Shown here one piece after another: positions 33,815-44,956 of a DNA stretch of 64,000 nt (the first letter of the stretch is position 1; every line of letters begins with the position of its first letter). The position numbers and the translations under genes are program-made. The notes beneath the pieces were generated by a model, which saw only the letters and a list, made by a program, of their open reading frames with translations, did no database searches and was not told the DNA's origin. The stretch is from Panulirus ornatus. Taxonomy: Eukaryota > Arthropoda > Malacostraca > Decapoda > Palinuridae. The stretch is taken from the NCBI RefSeq assembly GCF_036320965.1, contig NC_092226.1, positions 24,567,002-24,631,001 of the forward strand. The letters are read 5' to 3'.

Positions 33815-34075
33815 ACAGGTGACGGGAGACCTGATGGTCTATGACGAGGTTATCTGCTGGAGAACATTACATGGGGAAGCCAGATCATAGAAGACCTGAT
33901 GGTCTGTGACAAGGTTATCTGCTGGAGGACAGTACATGGGGAAGCTAAATGATAGGAGACCTGATGGTCTGTGACGAAGTCATCTGTTGGAGAACAGTGG
34001 AATGGAAAGCCTGACAATAGGAACCCTGACCCTCTATGTGACGAACCTACCTGCTGAGGGGCAGTAATGATATCA
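33815..34075. repeat. 65-bp tandem repeat (~4 copies)
   Basis: GACCTGATGGTCT starts at 33828, 33893 and 33958 (exact 65-bp steps), with a fourth diverged copy near 34022. Each also has GACGAGGTTATCTGCTGGAG and TGGGGAAGC words. Similar 'direct-repeat 3' UTR' blocks are known from arthropod LINEs, which may be the origin. Confidence 0.85.
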
Positions 34076-34769
34076 CAAGTTCCTGATCTGTACTGATTGT
34101 GACAGGATGGTAAAACAGAAAGGCAACAGAGTGAATTAGAAGTTGTGCTCGAGGGAGAGACTAGGTCGGGTGCTGGGATTGATTTATTAGTGATAGTTGC
34201 GGTGGTAGTGTTAGTCGTGATGGTAATATATAGATAGGGTCGGAGGGTTACGGTCATGAGTCGATACTTACGTTTTCTTAACACTCTCGCTTGGAAAGCC
34301 ACAGATCTTGACCTCTCCGATCACGTCTTATAATGTTGTTTTCCTCTCATGCATCGAGCTGGTGAGGAATCAACAAGGGCGTGTTTTCGCGGTTGAAGTC
34401 TGTGATTGGTTGAGGCTTATACAAAGGAATTCATACTGCAACAGACCAGTGGGAATCTTTTCAAGGCTGTTTGTGACAGTGGAATAGATCAGAAACAAGT
34501 GAATTAGTGTGGCAAGGGTATGAAGACGTACTGATGGTTCAGAGAGAAATACCTGTAAACTTTCCCTGTAGCAAAGGAGGCGCAAATACTGTCAGTCATG
34601 GACTTGAAGCGAAGTATGTGTCAAGTCTCCTCAAACTTGCCTATGGTACTGCTTTCAACTACTCTAGTTGAAGAGTCATTGCAATTGTTAAGTTTTGTCT
34701 TTTAGTGATTTCCTTCGGAGTAAATGTTATTGTAAGAGAATTAGATAAAATATGAATGCATACGATGAT
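34076..34769. other. Unassigned DNA
   Basis: No feature recognised. Minus frames of 71-150 codons overlap the 65-bp repeat or have no domain. Confidence 0.4.
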
Positions 34770-34910
34770 TTAACGGGCGTGGGTTCGAGTATCGGATAGG
34801 GCAGTGGCCACCCGGCATGCAGTCAGTCCAGCTGTTCATCCTCCCTTCGATGTTAGTCGAAAAATGTTCTGGTCTGTGTGAGAGTGCGGGTTTGATTTAT
34901 TATTTGCATT
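34770..34910 (+). mobile_element. tRNA-derived SINE fragment
   Basis: GGTTCGAGTAT (34782-34792) is a near-consensus B box, followed by GCAGTCAGTCCAGCTGTTCA, TCCTCCCTTCGATGTTAGTC and GAAAAATG, the same body as the SINE at 78-232. Confidence 0.6.
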
Positions 34911-34949
34911 TATCTGTTTATACTGCACAGGGGGTGAGTTTTACACTCG

Positions 34950-35830
34950 TGGGGCCCCAACTCTTGAACATTCTCTGTTATCATACAACGTTTTAAACTT
35001 CTGCCTGCTGACCATATTTACCACATCTTCGTTCAGTATAATCCATTCACTCACCAAGCTTAAACTTAAATTACTTTTTTTTTACATATTTTTTTAACAT
35101 ATTACATATCTTTTACCTTGATTTCCTGTTATGTCCTCTGTTTGTTCTGTCCCTACATCTTCCGAAGAACTGTTTACCTTCTACCTCATCAGTTTGGTTT
35201 GAAGATTTAAAGGTTGTGTCCAGGTCACCCCATAGTCTTTTCACTCCCACGGCGGGCGTATTTAAGGCCTCTAACGTTTCCCTGTAACTTAGCCTCCTTA
35301 ATTCTGGCGCTAATATTGCTACACTCTTCTTAGACCTATGCTAGCTCTGTGTGCTGTTTTAGGTACACATGTACTTATGTAGAATATGAACATCTCGCGA
35401 AATGTTTCCTGTTCAATGTCCTTAAAACTAATCTGCTGTTTGCCCAGTAGACAGTTTGTCTCCTTTATTCTAATTTGGGAGTCTGACGACGGGTAAGGGA
35501 TGATATCAACTCCCAGGTCCCACTCACACAGAATCCTGAAACTTATTTCCTTCTACATAATATCAGCATTAAAGCCATCATTCATTATGCCTCATCCTTA
35601 TCCCTTTGTATTTACTTGGGTTTAGTTTCATCGGCGATGTATTACACCGGCTTTGGAGTCTGTCGAGATTCCCTTTTCACTTCCCTCATGACCTTTGCAT
35701 TAACTGAAAACACATTTAGGCTTCAGTCCATACCCTCTGGCAAGTCACTTTCAGAGAGATCAAGAAGAGTAACGATCCTAGAACAGAGCCCTACGGCCCT
35801 CTACTGGTGACCTCCACTCATATACTGCTC
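34950..35830 (-). pseudogene. CR1-like LINE remnant, copy 2
   Basis: Minus strand from 35812: VTSRGP then stop, GSVLGSLLFLI (family VTSGVPQGSVLGPLLFLIYI), then frame-shifted SDLPEGMD, MKLNPSKYK and DLGVDIIPYP. RIKETNCLLGKQQISFKDIE and AHRASIGLRRV follow, then PELRRLSYRETLEALNTPAV and KRLWGDLDTT near 35300-35220. The last two are the C-terminal 'LR.LSYEERL..LNLP....RR.RGDL' segment of CR1-like reverse transcriptases. The catalytic FADD is not recognisable. Several frame changes and stops make this an old, inactive copy of an element like those at 4.2 and 55.0 kb. Confidence 0.75.
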
Positions 35831-35942
35831 CTCTGATATGCGTCCTTTGTTCCCGTCCACTAAGGTAATCATCTGTCGATTGGAGGAGTCTCCCCCTTTT
35901 TTTTAGGGGGGGGGGGGTGAGTCAGGCTTCCTACTCAGCCTT

Positions 35943-36020
35943 CCGTGTGGTGCGGTGGTCAAATGCTCTCTGGCAGCCCGGGTGCAAGCAATCCAGCCAT
36001 CCTCCCCTTTTGTCTAAAAC
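35943..36020 (+). mobile_element. SINE head fragment
   Basis: GTGTGGTGCGGTGGTCAAA resembles an A-box region, and CCCGGGTGCAAGCAATCCAG a degenerate B box, followed by CCAGCCATCCTCCCC. Short and diverged. Confidence 0.35.
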
Positions 36021-36206
36021 AGAGCTTACTTTCAGGTAGAAATCTGAGGTTCGTCACACATGACTCTCGTGCATATCGCGTTCTCTCTCGTTTCTGTATT
36101 CTCCCTAGAAGAAAGTCAGGCCATTTGATGGTGTGCTGTTTTAATGCGTGTTTGTGTGTTTTGATTTGTTATGAGCTGTTACGAGGTTATGATTACTTAT
36201 TTTGTA

Positions 36207-36209
<3 letters not shown>

Positions 36210-36259
<50 letters not shown>
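36210..36259. repeat. (GT)n microsatellite
   Basis: About 25 GT units. Confidence 0.97.
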
Positions 36260-36261
<2 letters not shown>

Positions 36262-36349
36262 GAGTAGAGACACAGTACGTATGTACAAGGTTAAGAAAGG
36301 GGCAACCCGAGCGTAAAATTCTTTCTCTGTAGCACACAAATAGCATTTT

Positions 36350-36384
<35 letters not shown>
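36350..36384. repeat. (CA)n microsatellite
   Basis: About 17 CA units, inverse in sense to the GT run 100 bp before it; the two could pair as a hairpin. Confidence 0.96.
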
Positions 36385-36393
<9 letters not shown>

Positions 36394-36569
36394 TGGAGCC
36401 TCTCGAGTGCAGGACACTCTCCCCGTATTGTGCGAATAGATAATTACAAGAAATTCCACTGGAACATAAACACACACACAGAGCGTAGGTAATTATAACC
36501 CCGTAACACTTCTTAGTATAATGAGAACACATAAATTAAAATGTTAATTTGAATAGCTTACCATCTTGC

Positions 36570-36965
36570 GTGTGGTGTAAAGCCGCTAGCCACCCTGACG
36601 TAACTCACCCAAAGCACAACAAGATGCGGCTGACGCAACTTCCACAGCGGTCGGCAGACGTAACTCCCACAGCAACCAGGGCAGTTAGCAGACGTAACCC
36701 CCACAGCAACCAGGGCAGTTAGCATACGTAACCCCCACAGCAAACAAAGCATTCGGCAGACGTAACACCCCACAGCAGTTAGCAGATATAATTCCTAGAA
36801 ACCACAGCCGTCGGCAGGCATAACCCTCAGAAACCCCAAATGTCGGCAGAAAATTACCCTCGAAACCACAATAGTCAACCGACGTAATATTCCTCCGGAA
36901 ACCCCACACATCGGTTGATTTAACCCCCGAGAAACCCCAGAAGTCGGCTGTGCTAAACTGATACT
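36570..36965. repeat. 34-bp degenerate minisatellite (~11 copies)
   Basis: GCAGACGTAAC-type words start at 36654, 36688, 36722 and 36756 (34-bp steps), becoming more diverged to 36950 with TCGGCAG and AACCCC words. Confidence 0.85.
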
Positions 36966-37339
36966 CAGTCATTCATTAAAAAAAGATTTGCTCCTCCGTA
37001 AAAATAGCTCACAGACTAACTTGGGTGTAGCTTGACATTTGGGTCGTGTTGTTATTTGAGGCCCAGGAGAAGGAACGAAGGGCTATGGTGTGTGACCGAG
37101 GGAGGGGGGGGGGGGGGAGAAGGAGGGAGGAGGCGGAGGAGGAGCTGTCAGGAGTGAGTGAGTGTGTGAGGGAGGGAGGGAGGGAGGTTCCTGAAGGCAG
37201 CGACACAAAGCAGGTCTCGAAGTCAAGGTTTTTGGAATGCTTGTGTGCATGTTTAACATCGGCTACAACAGGAGAGACACCGTGGCGAAAGGTTCGAGAA
37301 AGAAGTCGTGCCTGTGGAAGGTATTTGTGCGGATGCATA

Positions 37340-37347
37340 GGAGAGAG

Positions 37348-37410
<63 letters not shown>
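37340..37410. repeat. (GA)n microsatellite
   Basis: About 34 GA units with one early interruption; a 14-bp G-run lies at about 37106-37120. Confidence 0.96.
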
Positions 37411-37416
<6 letters not shown>

Positions 37417-39954
37417 AAGGTGTTATTCATGAGCGTATTCAGCGGGTGTAGTGTACAAAAGTACACCTCAAGAAGTACTCTTCAGGGTCCAGGAAAAGAG
37501 TAGGGTGTGCGGTGAGGTGGAGGTGGAGGGGGGCACAGGGGGTGATCAGGGTTTGGAGGGAAACCAGAGTTCAAGGAGACACCAGGGCTCAGGGAGGGTT
37601 CGGACAGAGCAGATTTCAGGATGGGATCAGGATTCAGGATGATGAACCGCGAATAGGAAGCCGTCAGGATATTATTCAGCTTGAGGTTTCTAAGGGAAAA
37701 TGTCAGATATTCCCCGAAGCTGGGGTCTCCTCCAACGTCCCTGAGCAGGAGTCGAACCCGTATACCTTACAAGAGAGAGAAATAGAGACATTGACCCTTC
37801 ACCTCTTTGTAATTATCTCCTCTGAGCAATGCCGGGGTATTTGACGCTGTTGCCTGCATTCAATCCTCATATTTCGTTTATCCACCAATAGTACACACTT
37901 TCTGTATTTACAGATTAGATCAAAATCTCAACCTTAATTTAGAGTGAGATTGTGTTTCCTGAAGTCAGAGTTAGTCAAAATTAATAGTAAGGCTCTCTGT
38001 TTTAAGATAGATCCGCCCTTTGGACTGAAAATTGAAACGGCAATTCAATACTTGTTCTGTGTTGGTGTAGCAGCTTCATGTGTGTGGAGACTCTCGGTTA
38101 TGAACTTGAAGCATCATAGGTTCAGAACGCTTTCCCTGTTGTAGAGGAGGTGCCGCCTGTCCGTCCAGTCTGTTTATACCATAAGATCGTCTCCCTTGTG
38201 GCGTACATTGAGACTGCGTCTCCTACACTGAAACTCTTCCCTGGATTGAAGATGTTCTGAGAGTCTTCGTTCAAGTGGCTGAGGACAGATAGGTTTGATC
38301 ACTCACACGTCTTCTCTCTTGCTCCACCACGACTAGACTTTAGATTTCCGAGTTATTGTGATACAAGCGACGCATTACCGTGTGTCTTCCAGCAGGTGAC
38401 ATCGTCATTATTCTTCCCCCTTCCTCCCTCCCTCCATCCTTCCGTAGCTGTAGACGACAGTGTTTAGGGATTGAGGATAAAGCGCCAGTCACTCATCACC
38501 ATACCTCCTCCACCACCTCTCCACCACCTTCATCCACAGTCCTCCTCCACCACTTCCTCCTGTCTAACTCTTTCTCTTTTTCATGGCCCATTCTGACTCC
38601 CTGCCCCTCCTATACACCCCCTTTTACCCTCCCGCCTCCTCATATTCCCCGCTCGTCTGTTTACCCCCCTGCTCCTCATCCCTTACCCAACATGCCTCAT
38701 TTTCTGTGTCGCCCTCCCCCACCTCCAGCCCCCGTGGGAGGTGCACAGTCTTGCGGAACAGCGGGCAGAGATCGTGCGTGTCACACCACCACCAGGGGCG
38801 GGCGACCAGCTCCCTGTGTTTACACAAAGATGAGCGACATACATTTTGGGGTGGCGAGGGCCCAGCGGGGTGCCGTCAGCGCTGCCACTCCCTCAGGATT
38901 TATGGTGCCATCCCGTTGTGCCACATTTTATCTCCACACAGTCGTGGGTGGCTCTGCTGCCTGCCTGCACCGGCGAAGAGGGGTGGGAACGCCCGAAAAG
39001 AAAGGAAAATACTGAAGTTAAGGGAGATCAGATGGCTGGTAGAATGGAAGCAAGATGCCTGAATAAGAAATGTGGAATTAGAGATGGGGAGTGGGCTGAA
39101 GGGACTGAAAATAAACGGAGAGGAAGTAAGAGCAGCGTGAGAAAAGGCTACAGATGAGACCGTATGATTCAAGAACTGAAAAGAAAAAGGTGAATGAAGG
39201 AAAGAAGTCAGAATATAAGTCGACCCACATCTTGCAATGCGAAAGGGTGAACGAATGAATAAAGCAGAATGAATGACTAGAGTGGGAAATAATGTCTCAG
39301 AGTTAGAATTAAGACGGGACGTGGGAATAATGAATGATTAAGAAGAAACAAAATATCTGACTCTCCTAGAATGATATTCGGACGTTGACGTAGGTCCGTC
39401 TGTTTCACCATGTCGTAACCCCGTGACATAGGAGACGTACTGTCTCCATTACACTACCCAGGGGTTTGGGGACTGCACAGATACTGTCGAGACACAAGCA
39501 GTGTGAACTGCGCACGAACATTTAGCACACCACCCGAGGGAATTGGGAGTTGCAGAGGAACTCCAGTACAAAATGTGCGTTTGAGAAGTACACAAAGGAA
39601 CCTCTTAAACACAAGCTGGGAGAATGGGAACTTCGCTGGAGCCACTATATGTGACCCGGCATGATGTAGAGTACAGAGGGGTCTCCAGTGCTATATTCTG
39701 AGGCATGATGGTTAAACAGTGGCCCACAGTGCACGGAACACAATCACAGGAGCTGGGCAAAATTCACTGGTAAACAACTCTAAGTCATAGAAGTTGTGAA
39801 GAAGTCTCCGGTAAGCCAAACATAAGCTTACACTATATAAAGATACTTATTGGATCTGTGGAGGGAGCCTTCAGTTTACAACCAGTAGAAATGAAAGCTA
39901 CGAGTATCCAGTAAACGGTTTGTTGGTATGTGGGGGTCGAGTTTTTCATTGTCT
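37411..39954. other. Unassigned DNA
   Basis: Pyrimidine-rich 38395-38720; a TATA word ACTATATAAAGATA at 39833. Overlapping frames at 38380-39157 on both strands look composition-driven. A B-box-like GGTTCGACTCC lies on the minus strand at about 37751-37761, without a tRNA fold. Confidence 0.4.
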
Positions 39955-40660
39955 TTATATATATATATATATAGACGAAGCATTTCAGTGAGAGTATAGA
40001 TGAAGGGGCACATATCTAGTGGTGGGTGGAAGCCAGTATTGAGCGTACAGTGGGTACAGTACGTGGACATACGAGAGTGACAGGTGGGCCCGAGTGGGGC
40101 CCAGGGACCCAATGGGCCCCCCTTCATCGGTGAGAAGGGAGGTGTCAAGTATACCGCAGATACATGATGTATAATCGCAACGTTACAGCAACGTAAGTCA
40201 CAACATCTGTGTTATACAGAGCAAGTTTAAAACATACAAACGCAGTGTAGCTTATCAGTGATAGCGATATGAAAGGTCAACGATACATAACGCACTGATA
40301 GTTAAAGAAAATATTGGCACTGGTTATGTAGAAACATCGACATAATGCAAGTAGGGTGAAGAACTGGGCAAGCTAGGTGTTGATGTAGCTCAGGGCGTGG
40401 CGAATTTTGAATATAGTATCAGAAGGTCTTCAAGTGTAGTCCTATAAGTAACATAATCACAAAGCTGTTGAGACGATAGACTTTATGGTCTGAAATCACT
40501 GATTTTTGGGACATTCGCAATGATAGTGTCCTAGTATATGTTCATCAGGTACATAACAGAGTCGGCATTTGGAATGGTCAACATCATAGGTTCTCGCGAC
40601 TTGCCACACGTACCTGTACCCTAGGCGTAGATATTTGTCGGTCACGGTAGCTGGGGGTGG
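39955..40660 (-). pseudogene. LINE-A 3' end, copy with intact knuckle
   Basis: Minus strand from about 40640: DKYLRLGYRYVWQVARTYDV, then DHSKCRLCYVPDEHILGHYH and CECPK. All five metal ligands of the C..C.....H....H...C knuckle are present. One extra A in CCCAAAAATC (about 40500) then shifts the frame. The conserved tail continues as ISDFRP and TTLEDLLILYSKFATP with its TGA near 40392. The 3' UTR shares CACTCGGGCCCACCTGTCAC and CACTGTACGCTCAATACTGG with the other copies and ends in (TA)n at 39957-39973. Non-functional fragment of a LINE ORF2. Confidence 0.85.
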
Positions 40661-40769
40661 ATATTTTGCCGGCACGGTAGAACAGGAATTTCTGCTATTT
40701 TGCCGTTTGTGACTGGATTGATCTTTCCTGATAGTGTACCACGGTTTGGTTGGTGGAGGAGGCCCGCAG

Positions 40770-40860
40770 ACATAGGGTGGCCCTTGAGCACGATGATACG
40801 ACCCTTGAGCACAACGGTCAGACCTTTGAGCACGATGGGACGTAGACCATGGTTCACTCC
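40770..40860. repeat. Fold-back family, single arm (copy 5)
   Basis: Three tandem subunits GGCCCTTGAGCACGATGATA, CGACCCTTGAGCACAACGGT and CAGACCTTTGAGCACGATGG with no opposing arm seen. Confidence 0.75.
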
Positions 40861-40881
40861 ACAGATTATATGAAGCACTTG

Positions 40882-40975
40882 GAGTGAACATGGCACACTT
40901 TAGTTAGCATGAGTGAACATGGCACACTTCAGTTAGCATGGTGCACTTTGTGAACATGGTATGTTTTAGTTTTAG
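40882..40975. repeat. 29-bp tandem repeat (~2.5-3 copies)
   Basis: GAGTGAACATGGCACACTT starts at 40882 and 40911, then diverged GTGCACTTTGTGAACATGG. Confidence 0.85.
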
Positions 40976-41319
40976 TATGGAGCATTCACAGTGAACAAGA
41001 CTCGCTTTGAACGAACAATGAACACTCTCACTTAAAGAGTACGAAAAAAAAGAAAAAGCCATAGCACAAGACGTTCATTCGTCGTATATGTTATATTCAT
41101 ATTTAGCGGAAGGCGTTAAATTCCGGTGGTTTCCTTAGCGTGAGGGTTGAAGGGTCTCATTGTCTGATGTGCGTCTTTGCGAAGCGCTCACGTCGTGCGG
41201 GGTAATAAGGCATGGGCGATGTCTGTCTCTCAGTCTGTCTGTCTGTACTCCCCTAGTCTTTCAGTCGCGTCTGTTTAGTAAGAGGAGGTCCTATGAGCGT
41301 ACCTCAGTCTGTAAGGTCT

Positions 41320-41570
41320 TCTTGAGGTCAGAGGTCACGTTTATAGAGGTCACTTAGCCATGAGAGGGAAGGGTGTGATTCTTACTCGATCCGTAAGTGT
41401 TAGATTAGCGTATTTTATCATTAGATTGCTCTAGGTTTTGTTAAGCGATTGATAAATGCTGTTTTTCATCATACCTGAGGTGTTCTAAGTTGGTCAGTAA
41501 ACCTAGATACCGTCTATAATCATACCTGGGCTGACCTAGGTTTTTGAAATAGTTAGAGGTCAGGTCACAG
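41320..41570 (+). promoter_or_regulatory. Cluster of nuclear-receptor half-sites
   Basis: AGGTCAGAGGTCA (41325-41337) is a perfect DR1, the arrangement bound by RXR/HNF4-class receptors. Another AGGTCA lies at 41347, an inverted TGACCT near 41532 and AGGTCAGGTCA at 41557-41567. Chance is possible; no linked gene is visible. Confidence 0.3.
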
Positions 41571-42859
41571 GATTGTTTACAAAAAAGAGAAATCGTCAAA
41601 GCCTCGTATGGGTCAGCGCCTTGTTCGAGTGCTGTCCGTTTTCTCTGGTCCTTAACTGCTGATGTTTTGGTGAAGGAAAAAGGGAATACGGCGCGTCAAT
41701 GTGATTTCTATATGCTGTATTTTAACACATTGTTGATATCGGTCACGCCACTTCTGCCATCGGTAGAAGTTTTTTTTTTTTTTTTGAAACTGTATATTGA
41801 AATTCTAACCATTTACATGTTTTCATTTGTTATTCCTATTATTATGAATTATTTCGCTATTTACTCTTTTGCCTGTCATACCTGTATCATTGTGGATAGT
41901 ATTATTATTATTATTATCAGTAGTAGTACTTCCTTTATGGATGTGTTGGTTTCTTGAAGAAACTTGGTTTAAAGTAACTTTTGAGTAGTCACTGTTAATT
42001 GTTTGTTGGGTGGCTCTGCCGATGGCGACGTCGCGAGTGTAGTTACTATTTACCTCGCAGAGACCAACTTGTCTCTATTTGGAGCGGAGATAAAGTGGAT
42101 CTGTCTCAGGTATTCGCTACTGGAGAGGCTACAGTGCTCGCCTCACCAGAGCTCAGCGGCCTGTAACTGTCTGTGTGGTCACGTCTGTTTGTTACACTTC
42201 CTGCCTCAGAAGTCACCACTATCTTTATATGGGGGATCTTGCAGCGCTCCGGAAGGCCGCCACGTCCACCGGTCGGGACCTTAGTCTTAAAGTGACATCG
42301 TGTGTTCGTGTATGATTGGACCGGGCAGAGCAATTGAGAGATAAGTACTCGTTATGGTAGTTGCGTCGTGGGCTTGATGATATGTCCTGGGATATGATGG
42401 AACGGTGTTTGTGTTGTTTTAGGGACGAGTAATGTCGCTACGGGAGACGGGAGAGTGTGAAGTGTGTTTAGGGAAGTGTGGTTTCTGATGGGTGTGTGTG
42501 TGTGTGCGTGTGTGTGTGTCTAGTGGGATAGAGTTTAAGACTGAGTCAAGAAGTTGGTTGTTTCGTGTTTGTCGGGTTATTTCAGTGTGTTTGTCTTTCG
42601 TCAGTGTTATATTTGTTGTGGTGGATTGTGAGAGTCGAGGTACCTGAATGTGAGGCTGGGGTAAGCTTTCTGTATCTACATAAAGGGTTGGTGGTGAGTT
42701 GTGGCGTGGTTTGGGTGGGAGGGATGTAGTGCTGATGCATGGTATTGAGTACTGAGTCAATATAATTTGGCTGACATCTCCCGTGTCACTGTGGGATATG
42801 TACAATTATATTTTTTTCTTCATTTTGCTTTGTTTACAATGGATGTGACTTAGCTAGAT
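41571..42859. other. Unassigned DNA
   Basis: T-run at 41769-41784 and a short (ATT)n near 41899-41915. Plus frame 42003-42284 has a possible donor (CTCAG/GTATTC, near 42110) but no recognised domain. Confidence 0.4.
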
Positions 42860-43215
42860 AATGGGACAAGAAGCTTAGGTACACTCTCAAGGTGCGGGAT
42901 GGAAGGCCATGGAACAGACTTTGGGTATAGAACGTAAGGCTACAGTACAGACATGAATTATGGAACGGAAGCTTATGGGACAGTTTTTTTTTTTGGTGCG
43001 AGATGGAAATTATGGTACAGTTCCTTTAGGACGAGATAGAAGCTTATAGTACACCTTATTGGTGCGATATGGAAGCTTATGGTATAGCTTGTTAGTACGA
43101 GATGGAAGCTCCTGGTACAGTTGGTTGGTATGAGATGAAAGCTTATGGTGCAGCTTGTTGGAACGTGATAAAAGCTTAAGGTACAGCTTGACGATACGGG
43201 ACGGTTGCTTGCGAT
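42860..43215. repeat. 33-bp degenerate minisatellite, array 1 (~11 copies)
   Basis: AGCTTAT/AGCTCCT-type words start at 43041, 43074, 43107, 43140 and 43173, exact 33-bp steps, with GAGATGGAAGCTTATGGTAC as approximate consensus. The minus frames of 78-85 codons are the 11-residue translation of it. Confidence 0.9.
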
Positions 43216-44266
43216 AGATTCTTGTCCCAAGAGTGGTAGACTTCATCGTGTACTCCCGTCCATGCTATGGGTGGCGACGCAAAACAGGATTCAGGGTGCA
43301 CAAAAGGTCTTAGGACTGGACATCAGTGGTTGGCATTGTAAGTTTCATCAGAGGTGAACTGTTTACCCTGACTGATCAGTCATTGATGAATTATGCAAAA
43401 TGTTACATAAGAAGCACTACAATGCCAGAGCGACTGTGATTAGATTCTATAATAAGGTTCGTATTATGTGAAGTACTTACGAAAGGCAAAGTTTAGATAC
43501 TTCTCAATTGCCTGGAGTGCAAAATTGTTATGGTTGAAATACTTGTACATTTCTTGTAATAATCGGTTGGAATTGTCTGTCATTTCGGAAATTTTACTAC
43601 AGTCATTTGTTGTGTTGAAGGACGTGAGGGGTACTTCTACTGACGAAGTTTACATCTGGTCTGTTCATTGTCAACATGAAGGGGCAAATTCCCATGAGTA
43701 TATATGATCGGAGTCGGCCAGCGACATCAAGCTGTCTGCTAATCCTGTTAATGCAATCATAGACGTATGGTCCCCACATGATATCTTGAGGGTAGATGGA
43801 TCTATCCTTGTTGGCTTCACTGTGTCGTGAGTCCAGACGAATTCTTAGTGCTTTCCGAATGAATGTTTTTGGTCTTGTCGCTAGTAGACCCATGTTATAC
43901 TAAGTTACATCTTTCGAGTTGATAAGGTTTGGCTAATCGATTACTCCTGTCGTGCATCTTAAGGTCGATGTATGAGGTAAGCCAGAGAAATTTCACTCTC
44001 CTTCATGGGTAATTTTTACCTTTGTCGTGCTTCAGACACAAGTATATTAGGTCATGCACAGTGATGTGTTACTGCAGATGGTGGAGAGCGAGTGGTATTT
44101 CGAATCGGACTGTCTTTCTTGGAGACATTAATAGAATAAGTTTTAGGTTCACTGAGGAAAGAGAACAGTTCAGTTTGGAGTGGATGCCTAGTTACCGACC
44201 TTCATTCCCTCCTGTGTTCTTGAAACACAGTATCTCTCTTCCCGTTTGACATGTAGCCACTGCGTA
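43216..44266. other. Unassigned DNA between two halves of the 33-bp array
   Basis: A 96-codon minus frame (43893-43603) begins MGLLATRPKTFIRKALRIRL. It has mixed composition but no domain I recognise. Confidence 0.4.
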
Positions 44267-44425
44267 GCCTGTCGATGCGGGATGGAAGCTTATGGTACAA
44301 CTCACTGGAACGGAATGATAGCTTACAGTACAGTTGGTTGGTATGAGATGGAGGCTTACGGTGCAGCTTTGTGGTACGGGATGGAAGGTGTGGTGCAGCG
44401 TTTTGGTAGGGGATGGAGACCCCCT
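44267..44425. repeat. 33-bp degenerate minisatellite, array 2 (~5 copies)
   Basis: Same unit and orientation as array 1: GGGATGGAAGCTTATGGTAC (44279), then GGTATGAGATGGAGGCTTAC and GGTACGGGATGGAAGG. Confidence 0.88.
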
Positions 44426-44559
44426 TGTACAGACATCTGGCAATACTAGGACTCAAACATTGAACGCCAAGTAAAAGTTAACCTAACTTAATGATGTACT
44501 TGGGTTACATTACGTCTCTAATATATTAACAACCACCAGGTTTGGCTCTACATAACAGC

Positions 44560-44840
44560 AAAGGTATTAATGGACGTGAAATATTGCTGAATAAACGATA
44601 CTTAGCTGTCCAAAGATGACGAATGTGCTCAACATGCGGAAAGAACTACGTATATCCAGCATTAAGGACAGAATAATTGAATATGATATTATGATGGGAC
44701 TGTAACTTCTGAGTGGTGATTTTGATAACTTCGTCTCAGAAGAACTGTTAAACATGATATGCCATGGCACAAGTGAATCTAAACGGATCGAAGTAGCAGC
44801 CAGCAGCATTTCCCACTTACCTGGCATGTAACTCACTCTG
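44560..44840 (-). repeat. Dispersed repeat F, copy 2
   Basis: Reverse-complement homologue of 5800-5990 (see that copy). The minus translation FRMLSTFVIFGQLSIVYSAI parallels FRVLSILVVFGQPSTILYFA in copy 1, but both have low coding quality. Confidence 0.65.
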
Positions 44841-44956
44841 ACATCACCACACCAACTTATCCACCTAAGAAACTAATTACTTGCTGTCTTCACCCTGAAC
44901 ACATAGCCAAAACCAGTGCTCTTGGACATGTACAGAAACTCCAGACTGAATACAAC

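Noticed and set aside
37751..37761. tRNA gene on the minus strand from GGTTCGACTCC
   Set aside because: No cloverleaf could be folded around the B-box-like word.
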